Origin: Papio anubis
Taxonomy: Eukaryota; Chordata; Mammalia; Primates; Cercopithecidae
Direction: 5' to 3'
Assembly (NCBI RefSeq): GCF_008728515.1
Contig: NC_044981.1
Location: 93,280,426-93,344,425, forward strand
DNA: 64,000 nt
The position numbers and the translations under genes were made by a program. A model generated the notes under the pieces. That model made no database searches. It saw only the letters and a list, made by a program, of their open reading frames with translations, and was not told the DNA's origin. Position 1 is the first letter of the stretch; every line of letters begins with the position of its first letter. Below are positions 1 through 11,930 of the stretch, one piece after another.

Positions 1-46
1 AAATATATGTGTATATATACATATATGTGTGTGTTTGTGTGTGTGT
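1..46. repeat. AT/TG dinucleotide simple repeat
   Basis: Alternating purine-pyrimidine tract: a TA-rich part passes into interrupted (TG)n. It begins at the window edge, so the true left boundary is unseen. Confidence 0.8.
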
Positions 47-689
47 CTCCTGATCTTATTTAAAAGTATTTAAAGTGACTTTTAATAGTATGTTATTCTT
101 AACAATGCTTTCTGGAAGCAGTTGCTAATTATTTTCTACATTTTACCAATGACGAAAGTGGGGATTGGGGAGTTTATATGATTTACCCAAGATTGAATAA
201 TTGATTAAACAGATATGGGCCTTGAATTCCAGTTATCTGATTGGTATCTCACTACTTAAAAATAATATAAATTAAAAAGGACAAAATTCTCAAATCAAAA
301 TTTAAGTAAAAGTTAGGTCAACTTAATTATTGTCTCTATTCAAGGTTTAGCTGCAGGCAACGTAGTCTACTCTAGTTAATTAATGGAAAACTTTATTTGG
401 GAGTATCAATTAACTTACAGAATTACTGGGAAGACCAAGTATACCAGGCTTGAATGCCTTCAAACTAGTAATACTGAACCACACCAAAAGATTTTTATGG
501 AAGTTCACCTGTTTTTGCTGCCTGCACATCCACACTTATGTGACCAGAAGCTTTGGCGGCTAAAGAAATGCCGTGTTTCCACAACTGTGCTTGCTTCTTC
601 AATCTTTACTCTAGCCAAGCAACTCTTACTAGGTAGAACCTCCCAAGATTGCTGCAGGTTTGCTGAGTGCATTTGTCAGGAGATATATC
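47..689. other. single-copy AT-rich sequence
   Basis: No repeat family or gene was recognised. A 104-codon open frame at 383-697 on the plus strand has no recognisable domain and runs into the neighbouring LTR, so it is treated as chance. Confidence 0.5.
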
Positions 690-1140
690 CACCATAGTGC
701 TGCAGCGTAACATGCTACCTCAAAATTCAGTGGCTTAAAATAACAATCATCTATTTTTGTTCACACATCTGCAGGATAGCTGAGGTTGGCTGATCTAGGC
801 TGGGCTTAGTTGGGTGGCTCTGCTTTACGTCATAGACCTGGCTGGACTTGGTTCTTTGATATGCGTTAAACTAATTCTGGATCTAATTGAATTTATTCTG
901 GTTTTCAGGTTGAGGGCAGCAGCTGTCATAGTGATCGCAGAGGGCTGAACAAGCAGAAACACACAATGTATCCTCAATTAAGAGTTACACCCAGCAAATT
1001 CTCATTTCTGCTGCATTTCTTTGGCTAACACAAGTCATATGGTCAAGTCAAAGTAGTGGGAAGGACAGCAAACTCACATAGAAAAGAGAGCAAATGAAGG
1101 GAAGGGCGCAGCATTGGGACTAATACTTAAATCTAACACC
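690..1140 (-). mobile_element. MLT1-type LTR (ERVL-MaLR), antisense
   Basis: The plus strand reads like the reverse complement of an old MLT1 LTR. It opens with a 'gtggcttaaaataac'-type block at about 731-746, the complement of the family's 3' end. Near 1022-1050 it has the 'aacacaagtcatatggtcaag' wording typical of the U3 side. It is heavily diverged with no detectable flanking duplication. It is a solo LTR relic; no internal retroviral sequence is visible. Confidence 0.6.
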
Positions 1141-2054
1141 CAGAAAATATTGTTTTGAAATTATTTCCATAAAAAAGAGAGGCACAATTGAAGAACTATC
1201 AAAATGGAGACACATTTTAAATAAGCTTGGGGCTGAGACAAAGAGAAGTAGTGTACTACATACATTTAATGTAATGGAAAATCAGGGACTAGTATATTCA
1301 GCATAGCTTTTATGTACGTAATGTTAAAACATCAGTGAAATATTGTGAGTCACGACTGTGATTCCCCTTGAAAGATTTATATACTGTATATGTAATATGT
1401 ATATGTATAAGAGATGACATCATAATAGTATATATAAAGCAATCTTACCATTGTTGCATCTTAATAAGAGAAACAAGATATGTATAAAATTGACAGATTT
1501 AAAAGAGATTTTTAAAAGATTTTAAATTGAAAGTGTTTGTTTCCATGCATTTTTATTAAATTATCTACTTTGTAGCAGTGTATGTGATCATGTGGCCCTG
1601 TGCCAAGGATAAGAAGGGGACACTGCTGTCGTTTCTGTTGGTTCAGTCTAGTGCATATATGAAAGGACAGAAACATAGGCTCCAAAATACAAGCTTAAGA
1701 AAAAGTAAAATAGTGTTCTTATGAAGTAAAAATTACTTCATAACCACTTCTTATCTAAGACCAGTCAGTACTTTGCTCATCTTCTCACCTTGGTTAGGAA
1801 TGATTTTATACTCCTTAATGGATGGAGTCTCCTGTTATTTAACAATACTATCATGCAATACAAGAAGAGAACTATTTCATTTCTGGATCTTTCCAAATTC
1901 TAAAATTTCTAGTCCTTTCAAATTTGCAAGGACTGGAAATTTTAACCTTTCTTATAGTAACTACTATCTTTCCATGCATGGGAAAAATTATGCTACAACT
2001 GCATGGCAATGTATAGTATTACAGTTAAACCAGTAGCAAAAGGCCAATAAATTA
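1141..2054. other. single-copy sequence
   Basis: AT-rich and without recognisable repeats. An 87-codon plus-strand frame at 1773-2036 shows no domain and is not considered a gene. Confidence 0.5.
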
Positions 2055-2205
2055 AAGATACAATAAAATTACAAAAAAGATATATAAAAATTGTATATAT
2101 AATTTTATTTATATATAAATAAGATTTATATTTCTATAAAAACTAACTATATAAATTTGTTTTATTTATAAAATAAATGTATTTCATTTATATATATAAA
2201 ATTCC
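2055..2205. repeat. AT-rich low-complexity tract
   Basis: Almost pure A/T, built from TATA and TTTATA-like units and overlapping short inverted repeats. It could be an unwinding-prone region or a decayed (TA)n microsatellite. Confidence 0.75.
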
Positions 2206-2784
2206 CTTAAATATAATTTCTTTAAGCATTTGAGTTGTTAAAGGCTGACTAAAAAGTAAAAGTTTTAATTTGATTTTACCAAGTATAAGAAAGTTATATT
2301 TTTTGTCAGTCTAATATAGTGTGCTGCTATGCTTGTTTTATGATTATTTTAAATCACTTTAAATATTTTTAGCACTATAAAACATTTTATGTTGTTATGT
2401 GGAACTTAGTCTATAACCTAGATCATTTAAAAAGTGTTAACTCCCTCAACATTCAGGTGCTTAAAATTCTCCCCTCAGTAGCAGAAAATACCCCTAATTT
2501 TATCATAGACATTAATGGAAGAAAATGAATGTTTTATAAGGAAGTTGAGCTGTTAAAAGATTATTCAGCAATGTGCAGGATACCATTGCATGAAGATAAA
2601 AAGCCAGATTAAGAGAATCAGCAAATGGTTATTCAACTTCTACTTTTTTTGTTATTCTAGTTTTATATTTGTAATACACTTTACAATAAGTGCATTACAA
2701 TTAAAAATTTAGAAAATGTTTATCCATGGTGCTCTTTAAATCATCTCAGGTCATACTGAAGGTACATGTACCACGCTTTCTCAG

Positions 2785-2868
2785 GTAAGCAGTGGGGAGT
2801 CACTGAGAGGTTTTCAGCAGGAGAACGATGCGGTTTGATTTACATTTTACCTAGGTTGCGTAATAGCT
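2785..2868 (-). mobile_element. L2 fragment, antisense
   Basis: The block running 'gggagtcactgagaggtttt' and then 'gatttacattttac' follows the reverse complement of the L2 3' region. It sits just before the 3' end of the antisense L1, which probably landed in or beside it. Confidence 0.5.
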
Positions 2869-4178
2869 AAATGAGAGATTTCTTTTTCTATTAATATTTT
2901 TAAAACCCTTTTATTTTTAAAAATAATTAATAAACTTTATATTTTAGAGCAGTTTTAGGTTTACAGAAAAATTGAGTGGGAAGTACATAGAGAGTTCCCC
3001 TAGACTCCCTGTCTGCACACACCCACAACAGCTTGCACTAGAGTGGGACCCTTGTTACAATTGATTATCCTTCTTTGACACATAATTAGTACCTAAGGTT
3101 TATAATTCACATTAGAGTTCACTCTTTGTGTTGTACATTCTATGGATTTTGACAAATGTAAATTGACATGGAGTATACCTGCCATTGTAGTATCATACAG
3201 AGTACTTTCACTCCCTAAAAATTATCTGTGCTCTGCCTGTTCACCAGTTTCTTCCCCAACCCCTAGCAACTACTAATCTTTTAACTGTCAACCGTTTGGC
3301 ATTTTCCAGAATGCTGTGTAATTGGAATCATATAGTACATAGCCTCTTCAAATTGGTTTCTTTCACTTAGTAAGAAGCATTTATGTGTTCTCCATGTCTT
3401 TTCACGGCTTGATAGCTCTTTTCTTTTTATTACTGAATAATATTCTATTATCTGGATGTCCCATGGTTTTTTATCCACTCATTTACTGAAGAACATCTTG
3501 GTTGTTTTGAAGCTTTGGCATTTACAAGTAAAACTACAATAAACGTCTGTGTGCAGGTTTTTGTGTGGATATAACTTTTCCATTCATTTGGGTAAATACC
3601 AAGGAGCATGATTGCTAGATCATATGGTGAAAGAATGTTTAGCTTTGTTAGAAACTTCCAGATATTTTCCAAAGTATGGTATCATTTTGCATACCCACTA
3701 GCAATGTTCCTGTTATTCCACATCCTTGTCTGCATTGTAATGGTATCTCATTGTTCTTTTAATATGCAATTCCCTAATGGCATATGATGTGGAGCACTTT
3801 TTTCTGTGCTCACTTGCCATTTATATATCTTCTTTGAAGCAAAATCTATTCAGGTTTTTTGCCGTTATTAAGTCAAATTGTTTTCTTATCATGGAATGTT
3901 ATAATATATTGGATATTTTTGATAACAGACTTTTATCAGTTGTGTCCTTTGCAAATATTTTCTCCCGGTCTATAGCTTGTCTTCTCACTCCCTTGACAGT
4001 ATCTTTTGCAGAGGGACGTTTTTAATTTTAAATAAGTCCAGATATATGAAGTATTTCTTTAAGGGGTTGTACCTTCAGTGTTTTATTAACCCAGTTGACA
4101 TAATTTTTTTTATGTTATCTTCAAGGAGTTTGATAGTTTTGATTTTCACATTTAGGATCATGATTCATTTTAAGTGTA

Positions 4179-4180
<2 letters not shown>

Positions 4181-4218
<38 letters not shown>
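4181..4218. repeat. (TG)19 microsatellite inside L1
   Basis: Uninterrupted TG dinucleotides, 19 units by direct count, within antisense L1 sequence. A perfect array of this length is likely length-polymorphic. Confidence 0.95.
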
Positions 4219-4222
<4 letters not shown>

Positions 4223-4241
4223 GTATAAAGTCTGTGACAGG

Positions 4242-4264
4242 ATTTATTTATTTATTTATTTATT
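4242..4264. repeat. (TTTA)n microsatellite
   Basis: About five to six perfect TTTA units, 24 bp beyond the end of the (TG)19 array, within the same antisense L1. Confidence 0.9.
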
Positions 4265-6774
4265 GGATATAAATTTCCATTTGTCCCAGCACCATCTGTT
4301 GAAAAGACTATTTTTGATCCATTTTATTGTTTTTGTTCTTTGTCAGAAATCAGTTATCTATATTTTTGTGAGACTATTTCTGGGTTTTCTGTTCTGTTCC
4401 ATTGATCTATTTGTCTATTCTTTTACCACATGTCTTGATTACTGTGGTAAAGTACGTCTTGAGTCAGGTATTGTTGGTCCTATAACTTTGTTCTTCTTTG
4501 CAATATTATTTTGGCTATTTTGGGTCTTTTGCCTCCCCAATTAAACATTAGAATCAATTTTTGATATATAGAAAATAGAAAATAACTTGCTACAATTTTA
4601 ATTGGGATTACAATGAATCTATAGATCAAGTTAGGAGGAACTGACATCTTGACAATATTGAGTCTTCATATCCATGAAAATGGAATATATCTCCATTTAA
4701 TTCTTTGCTTTCTTTCATCATTTTTTGTACTTTTCCTCATATAGATATTATATATGTTTTATTTTATTTATACTTAAGTATTTTATTTTTGAGGGGTTGC
4801 TAATGTAAATGGTAATGTGTTTTTAATTTCAAATTCCACTTATTCACTGTTGGTAAAGAGGAAAGCAACTGACTTTTGTATGTTAAACTTATATTCAGCA
4901 TTCTTGCTATAATTGCTTATTAGTTCTAGTAGGATTTCTTTTGTCAGTTCTTTTGGATTTTCTACATAGACAATCGTGTCATCTGTGACCAAAGACAGTT
5001 TTGTTTCTTTCTTCCCAATCTGTATGCTTTTTATTTCCTTTATTGCATTAGCTAGGACTTCTAGTATCATGTTGAAAAGTACAGCTGAGAGGAAGCATCC
5101 TTATCTTCTTCCTAATCTTGGAAGTGAAGCTTAAAGTCTCTCACTATTAAATGCAATGTTAGCTGTATTATCTTACAGCTCTTTTAATTAACTTGAAGAA
5201 ATTTCCCTTTATTTCTAGTTTGTGGAGAGTTTTTGTGATACATGGGTATTGCATTTTCTCAGATATTATACAGGGGTATTGCATTCTTTGATATGATCAC
5301 TTGATTTTTCTTCTTTACCCATTGATGTGATAGAGTACATTAATTGATTTTCTAATGTAGAACCAGCCTTGCATACTTAGGATAAAACCCACTTATTCTA
5401 GGTGCATCATTATTCTTTTACATTGTTTGATTTGATTTGCTAATATTTTCTGAGGCAATATTAAGGCTTTTGCACACATGTCCATGAGAGAGACTTGTCT
5501 GCAGTTTCTTTCTTGTAATTACTTTCTCTGGTTTTGATATTAGGATAATGCTGGCCGCATAGTCCTTGGTCGGAAGCACTCCCTCTGCTTCTGTCTTCTG
5601 GAAGAGACTGTAGAGAATTGGTGTAATTTTTTTCTTAGTTGTTTGGTAGCATTCATCGTCAAATCCATCTCAGCCTGGTGGTTTCTATCTTAGAAGGTTA
5701 TTACTTGATTCAATTTCTTTAAGTAGATATAGGCCTATTCAGAGATAATTCATTTTTTCTTGTGTGAGTTTTGGCAGTTTGTGTCTTTCAATAATTTGGT
5801 CTATTTAATCTAGGTTATCAAATTTGTAGGCATAGATTTGTTCATAATATTCCCTTGTGATCCCTTTATGTTTATGGAATCTATAGTAGTGCCTGCTCTT
5901 TCATTAGTTAGCCTGGCTAGAGACTTATAAATTTTGTTGATCTTTTCAAAAAATTAGCTTTTGGTTTCGTTCCTTTTCTTCACTGATGTACTGTTTTAAA
6001 TTCTATTCATTTCTGCTCTATTTTTATTATTTGGAATTAATTTGTTCTTTTTCTACATTACTAAATTGTAAGCTTAGATTATTGATTTTAGAACTTTTCT
6101 TTTATAATACACACACTCAATGTTATAAATTCTCCATCTAAGCACTGCTTTGCTGAATCTTACAAATTTTGATAACTTGCATCTTAATTTTCATTTAGTT
6201 CAAAATATTCTTAAGATTTCTTCTCTGACCCATGTGTTATTTACAAGTATGTTGTTTAATCTCCGAATCTTTGAGGATTTTCCTTGTATCTTTCTATCAT
6301 TATTTTCCAGTTTAATTCTATTTTGGTCTGAGAGAAGACATCATATAATTTCGTTTATTTTAAATTTGTTAGAGTGTATTTCATGCCCCATAATGTAGTC
6401 TATATTGGTCAGTGTTTCACATGAGCTTGAGAAGAATCTGCTGTTGTTGAGTGAAGCATTCTATAGATGTCAATAATATCCTGTTGCTTGATGATGTTGT
6501 TAAATTCATCTATGTCCATAAAGATTTTCTGCTTCCTGAATTTGTCCATTTCTGATATGAGGGTGTTAAATTTTCCAATTATAATAATTAATCTATTTCT
6601 CCTTATTTGTCACTCAGTTTTTGCTTCATATATTTTGATGCTCTGTATTTAGGAACATGCGTATTAAGGATTGTTATGTCCTGTTATGCTATTGTTATTG
6701 TTATGACTATCGAACCCTTTAAAATTATGCAATGACCCTTTTTATATCTGATAACTTTCCTTCTTATGGCATAC

Positions 6775-7270
6775 TTAAGAAGAACAGAATGCCCTAGCAT
6801 ATTTTAAAATTATTTCTTTTCCCCTTCCCCTGCTAGAAGCACAAGGGAATTTTTCTCTAATATTCACAGTGAGGACCTGATAAGATTCTGGAGGTGGAGC
6901 TAATGTGTGCTTCTCTAAGAATGGGTCACCCTAGAGTTAACTCTCAGACTTGTTTACACTGAGCATCCAGTAGTTTATTAATTACAGTTCTGGCTTTCAT
7001 ATTCCATTACTGATTCTCATGCTCGCTTTTTTTCATGGGTTTATACTCAGGTAAATTGTGATTTTCTGTATTTGTCTAACTTTCACTCCAATTTGGGGGC
7101 AGTGATTTGTCTTGTGACCTCCTTTCTGTGGCAGATTTAAGGAGAGTTGTTGATCTTTCATTTTGTTTAGCTTCTTATTTGTCAAGATGGAGGGATGACT
7201 TCAAAGTGCTTTTCTTGTGGAACCAGAAGTCAGAAGCCCTGAATTTTAGTAGTATTTTCAAAGGCTATTT
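6775..7270 (-). mobile_element. L1M 5'-side segment, antisense (tentative)
   Basis: After ORF2 similarity stops near 6770, the text changes to blocks such as 'gttgttgatctttcattttg' and 'tcaagatggagggatgac' (7146-7198). I associate this wording with a recurring older L1M/HAL1-type region upstream of ORF2. It lies in the position and orientation expected for the same L1 after an internal deletion, but it could be a separate older fragment. Confidence 0.5.
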
Positions 7271-8269
7271 GTTTAGTATTAAACCTAAAAGAAAGAGTTG
7301 AAAATTATAGACTATTATTTTATACATTTTGTCAAACATATATTTCCAGTAACAGGTTACAGTTAAGCAGACCAAATAAAGTGTGATTTTAAAAAAGGGG
7401 TCATATTAAAGGACTGGTAGGAATTGGTTATAGATAAACCTCTCTGCAAATTTTGTACTTTTTTCTGTTCCAGTAACTGTAGTTATAGGTGAGTGGACTT
7501 TAAGTGATGAGCTACTTGTTTTAAAGTAGTTGCAGCTATATTGAAATAATTGTATATGAAAACATTATATCATAGGAAAGGAAAACAAACAAAAACTTCT
7601 CCAAAAGAAGCTGTTTAGGGGAAAGAGTTTTACCTTTCCATTTTGTTCTTTGTTTTCTGTTTTGGTTTATCCAAACAGAATGCCATAATGAATCCTTCTC
7701 AGGCCTCAACTGATAGACGATTAATACTCAAGGTTCACAAATGCACCTTTTATGATAGGTGACTTCATAAAACATTGTTCAATGTGATATTGAAAGCTGG
7801 AGACAATTTTGTTGCTGTTGTTGTGGTTTGTAGACTTCAACTGATGTATTATCTATTACAAAAGAACTTCTAGATGAGTTTGCATCCAATTGTTACAGGA
7901 ACTTTGTCCTAGATATACCTTTGAAAATCATCTACACTACTATTCCAGCTTCCATGCAAAATCATCAGGACAGATATAAGTAAAATTTGTTTTCAAAGAT
8001 ATCTTGAATATTCAAAGAGTATCCTCCAGTCTTCTCCACGTTCCAGCTCTTAATAATCCTTAGTGCCACATTCCAGCTGTAAAGGAAGTTTACCAAATGC
8101 CTGAACTAAAGATGTTTAATGTGATTTTTCTGAGTACTTCTGTGGACGAGGGCTGCTATCCTTGGAGGCCATGTAAAGAATCTTTGACAACCAAAGATAA
8201 TTTTAATTTTTCAAGTTTGTTTATTAATGTTCAGATAAGAGTTTTGAGTCATCATGTTATCTTGAACTC
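7271..8269. other. single-copy sequence
   Basis: No repeat or gene was recognised. A 68-codon plus frame at 8097-8303 runs into a MIR and is not supported as a gene. Confidence 0.5.
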
Positions 8270-8465
8270 AAATCCTCATTCTCCCATTTTCCTGCTAATG
8301 TAACCATGCACAAGTGATCTAGTATGTCAGAGCCTCAGTTTCATCACCTGTAAAATGGAGATAATTATTCCAGATTTAGTAGATTGGTGTGAAGATGCAA
8401 AACAAAACACATGTGAGCTACTAAGATGTTGTTTGGTATGTAGTAAGCATTCCTAAATACAAAAG
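8270..8465 (+). mobile_element. MIR SINE, sense
   Basis: Contains the MIR core wording 'cagagcctcagtttcatcacctgtaaaatgg' in part at about 8328-8358, then 'gtgtgaagatgcaaaa' and 'tatgtagtaagcattc', in consensus order. It is an old, diverged tRNA-derived SINE. Confidence 0.85.
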
Positions 8466-8884
8466 CTTCCATGGTTGCATTTATTAATATTATTTCATTA
8501 CTTCATTTATGAAAAATCTGGCAAACATTTATTATGTATAGTCAATATAATCACTCTGTTAACTATTTAATATCATCTTGTGCTGCTGAATTAGGTTAAA
8601 TTAATATAGTTCTATTTTCAATTTATTGAAAATTATTCCTGGTCCTATAACAATATCTGTTTCATCCCCACACACAGGCTACTAAATCCAGTAATAAGCC
8701 AATCCTAATAAATATGACTTATTTTTAAAAATCAAAATAAATCAAATTCATTTTCTTTTATCACTGTACTGTGGATAACTCACTTAAAACTGGAACATCT
8801 TTCTCTCTCAACTTAAACATTTTTCTTTACTTTCTTTTATACTAAGTGAATTATTTCAGTTTATCTTGGTGGAATACATGCATG
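8466..8884. other. single-copy AT-rich sequence
   Basis: Lies between two MIR elements. Nothing recognisable. Confidence 0.5.
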
Positions 8885-9095
8885 CTTTGAACTTAGGCTG
8901 AATTGCTTTCCTGTCCTAACACTGCCGCTTAGTAGCCCAGGAACTTAGATTATTATGAATCTCTCTGAAATTTGGCTTTCTCAGCTTTTCCAGACATAAC
9001 GACATTTTCTGAGAATGGATGTGAAACTTAAATAAAATAATATTACTTAGTTTAGTATCTGACAGTGAGTAAGTTCTCAATAAATGGTATATTCA
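8885..9095 (+). mobile_element. MIR SINE, sense
   Basis: A diverged MIR. 'actgccgcttagtagc' corresponds to the 'gccacttactagc' block, followed by 'tctgaaatttggctttctc', and it ends with 'gtaagttctcaataaatgg'. Confidence 0.65.
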
Positions 9096-9759
9096 TGCAA
9101 TAGATTAAAATCAGGCACAAGTTTTAATCTGAAAGTGTAATTTATACTTTAAAATTTCCCTTAGAATCTTATTTTGACAAGTTTCACAATTTTTAAAAAT
9201 CGCTTTTGTTAAAGACATTGCCTGTTAGAAGAACAACATACTATATAATTTCAGAATTTTTGTCAGATGAAGACTTTATGGAAAACATTTAAGGAAAATT
9301 TTAAATGGAAATCAGGTGTCAGAAGTTTAATTAGAAAAATTCATCCCTTTTACATGGGGCTAATGTAGACTATGGCAAGCTGCTTAATTGTTGATTCTAA
9401 AGCTATTTTTACATTGTCAACATTCTATTTAGTAATCTTGGGGGAAATATCATCAAAAGCAGACAAAGAAAAATGTTTCACTTTCCTGCAGCTGATTCCC
9501 GTGATTGCCTGACGTTTAGTTACATTTGGGCATCTGTCTCAGGAACTCCCATTGTCTGCAACCATATGCAAACTGAAGTGTGCATTGGGGTATAGACATG
9601 TGGACAGAATTTACACTTGGATATGCCATCTAATAGCAGCGGGAAAAGCTGGACAAGCCTAAGATACTTCATACAGTTCATTTAATGAACTGTTACTTTA
9701 TTATTTTGTAAAGCTTCTGTAATGCACATTTATGATATAAAAAGTGCCTTGCATACTGC
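9096..9759. other. single-copy sequence
   Basis: No repeat match. The part from about 9480 to 9610 is less AT-rich than its surroundings and may be constrained, but nothing in the sequence proves this. Confidence 0.45.
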
Positions 9760-10560
9760 TTCATCGGAAGGGGACCTCATTTAGATTAACCTGTGACTTC
9801 AACAGCAGGTGGTAGAATGAACCAACTGCTTCAATTACTGCTTTTGCGCATGACTTTCATGTGTTGCTAAGATTATCAGAGGAACCTGATTACATCCCCT
9901 TAGACACTATTGTTGGCACGATGATTAAGCTGTTATTTTTTTTTAAGGCTGCAAACCTAAAAAGCTTTTTGGCATGAGGCAAAAGCACTGTGTATAGAGA
10001 TCAGTAAGATAGTGTGTATCATTGCCCTGTAGCTTATCTCCACATATACAGCTCCCTGGTGGATCCCTATGATAAACATTATTGGAACAATTAGCTGCTG
10101 CTGACACAGAATCCAGACACAATAGCCATGGCCAGCAGCACAGAGCCAAAAATTATGGAGCCAAAAACCATAAAAAGCAACACCAAGCTAGTCTCCCCAT
10201 TCAACTGCTGTCATAAAACCCTCCCAGTGCTATGTTTGCATAGCTGGCTTCACCGATATGGCACTGTTAACACAAAAGAAGAAGCTGCAGCACTTGTCTT
10301 TGTTTAGCTGAAATTACAAGTCATTGAATTAGTATGTCATCTTTATTGTGCTGTCATGCAGCGGAGGTGAGGAAGGCTCCGTAATGGATGGGAGAGTTTG
10401 ATGGCCTGAAAGACAGGCTCACAGATGGTTGTCGATATAAAGCAGTTTTCCCCCCTTTAAAAAAAAAAAAAGGAAGAAAGAAAGGGGGAGAAAAAGCAGA
10501 AAGTCTGCTTGGAATGGATCTTTGCTTAGTTGTGATATAATACCAAGGAATATTCATACC
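9760..10560. other. single-copy island, possible conserved noncoding DNA
   Basis: About 800 bp free of recognisable repeats and richer in G/C and complex words than the flanks. A purine-rich stretch with an A-run lies at 10458-10495. A 68-codon minus-strand frame (9943-10149) starts at TTG and has no recognised family. An alternative minus frame near 10060-10200 is hydrophobic but closes after about 39 codons. I do not call a gene. Depletion of repeats is compatible with selection but is weak evidence. Confidence 0.3.
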
Positions 10561-11799
10561 AGTTTCAAAATTAAGAACTTTGCTTGCCTGGAGTATACAT
10601 CCAAGGCATGGAATGCAAACGTTCCTGAGGAATGCATTTGTGATTTAAACAAAAGTGATGAAACAATTTAGCTTCTTAGAAAGCTGGTTGTTATTAGTGT
10701 TGTTGTAGGGAAAGTTTCTCTTATAATATTTATAAACAATTGGAAATTATTAGATAATGTGAATGAGAAGGGTTAATAGTGTTTTAGAAAGTTTTAAAAT
10801 AAAAAGTGATAACTTTGACTATTTTTTTCTTATTATAAGAAATTTAAAGTTCTGCACTTGTGTATGTTTTCATAGAGAATACGAAACAGTTTATTAATAA
10901 GAGAATTTGGGGTGAATTTGACTTCAGACATTTTTTAATTTAGTGATTTCTTGCCGACCTTGCTGCTTATCTATAGTTTTAATTTTATTAACAACACATA
11001 ATTGTACAACTATATTAGAACTATTTATTGAAAATCAATGAAATGAGACACTGAATTTTATTTTTAAAAGACAAAAAGTTTTATTTCCTTTGACATGATT
11101 ATTAAAAAGTTTTACCCAGTAAAAGGTATTATTCTGAATTTACTTATTTAATAGAGAATGCACTCTGTCTCCCAGTATTTCATTTCAGGTGGGACTCTCA
11201 TCCACCAAACACTCAGGGCAATGCTTTAATTAGGGAGGAAACCAGTTACATCTAAGAGTGTGTAGAATTTTTAATGTACTGGTAATTATTTGGGCTCTTT
11301 ATTTTTCTTGCGTACAAGAAAAAATACGTGAAAACTTCATAAAATAATTTTCTGTGGTAAAATTGAGACAGATGTATGGAAATATATGAAAATCTCTAAT
11401 GAGAAAAATACCAAGGTGACTTTATATTAATATTTTAAATATACACTTGATCATATCTAAGCAAATCTTAAGGGGTGAAATACAAGGATTGAATAATGGC
11501 AAAAATTAGCTCTTCACAAAAGTGAAAAGAAAAGCTTTCTAAGTATTACTAAAATAGGACTTCAGTGTCTTCAGAGAAAGCTGTATGAAGGAGAATTAAG
11601 GAATTAAATGCCCTGAGATCCTAAGCTTATCTATGTTTTTGCAGCAATATTATTGCATGTATAAACTTCTAGTTTACGTTTATTTTGTCTTTATTTGCGG
11701 ATTGTGATACCGATTCTTGCAGTTGGTTATGAAAGGTATCTTTTTCAGAGGAAAACATTGTTAGTGCGTGTGTGAGTTGGGGACGTGGGGAAAAGAACA
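10561..11799. other. single-copy AT-rich sequence
   Basis: No transposon or gene signature was recognised in this interval. Confidence 0.5.
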
Positions 11800-11930
11800 T
11801 GGACTTACGGTTCATCAGATCTGGATTTGAATCTTGGCTCTGGCACCTGTAAGCTAAATAACCTTGATCGGGTTACATAACTTCTTGGCATCTGATTTTC
11901 TTATTTGTAAATAGGAGTGAGGATGAGTAG
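11800..11930 (+). mobile_element. MIR SINE, sense
   Basis: 'ggatttgaatcttggctctg' at 11822 is the MIR 'gggttcgaatcccggctctg' block. It is followed by degenerate versions of 'gtgaccttgggcaagttac' and of the 'tcatctgtaaaatgg' core. Confidence 0.8.

Larger units (their letters stand above)
3281..6760 (-). pseudogene. decayed L1 ORF2 (endonuclease/reverse transcriptase)
   Basis: Recognisable ORF2 pieces survive in different frames. At 3448-3672 a minus frame contains 'LLGIYPNEWKSY' and 'NEWIKN', close to the ORF2 C-terminal block LLGIYPKE...WI. At 4840-5070 a minus frame contains 'TDDTIVYVENPKE' followed by 'NIQKSVAFLFTN'. This is the reverse transcriptase motif where functional L1 has an F-A-D-D core; here the two aspartates remain but the preceding residues read V-T. 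Stop codons and indels separate the pieces, so no functional protein can be made. In L1, ORF2 nicks target DNA and copies RNA during retrotransposition. Confidence 0.85.
2885..6770 (-). mobile_element. L1M (L1MA/L1MB-type) LINE, antisense
   Basis: The plus strand begins at the L1 3' end and reads through 3' UTR-like sequence ('gagcagttttaggtttacag' near 2947) into ORF2 in reverse. The order of blocks is collinear with an L1 read backwards: C-terminal region at 3280-3670, a 'caaatattttctcc' block near 3952, the reverse transcriptase region at about 4840-5700, and the endonuclease-proximal region to about 6770. Stops and frameshifts are frequent, so this is an old, dead copy from before the primate-specific L1PA expansion. 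A (TG)19 and a (TTTA)n tract have grown inside it. Confidence 0.9.

Noticed and set aside
383..697. 104-codon plus-strand frame near the left edge
   Set aside because: No domain, and it ends inside the MLT1-type LTR.
10060..10200. Short hydrophobic minus-strand frame resembling a transmembrane segment, followed by a cysteine-containing stretch in another frame
   Set aside because: Only about 39 codons between stops, needs a frameshift to join the next piece, and I recognise no parent gene, so a processed pseudogene cannot be supported.
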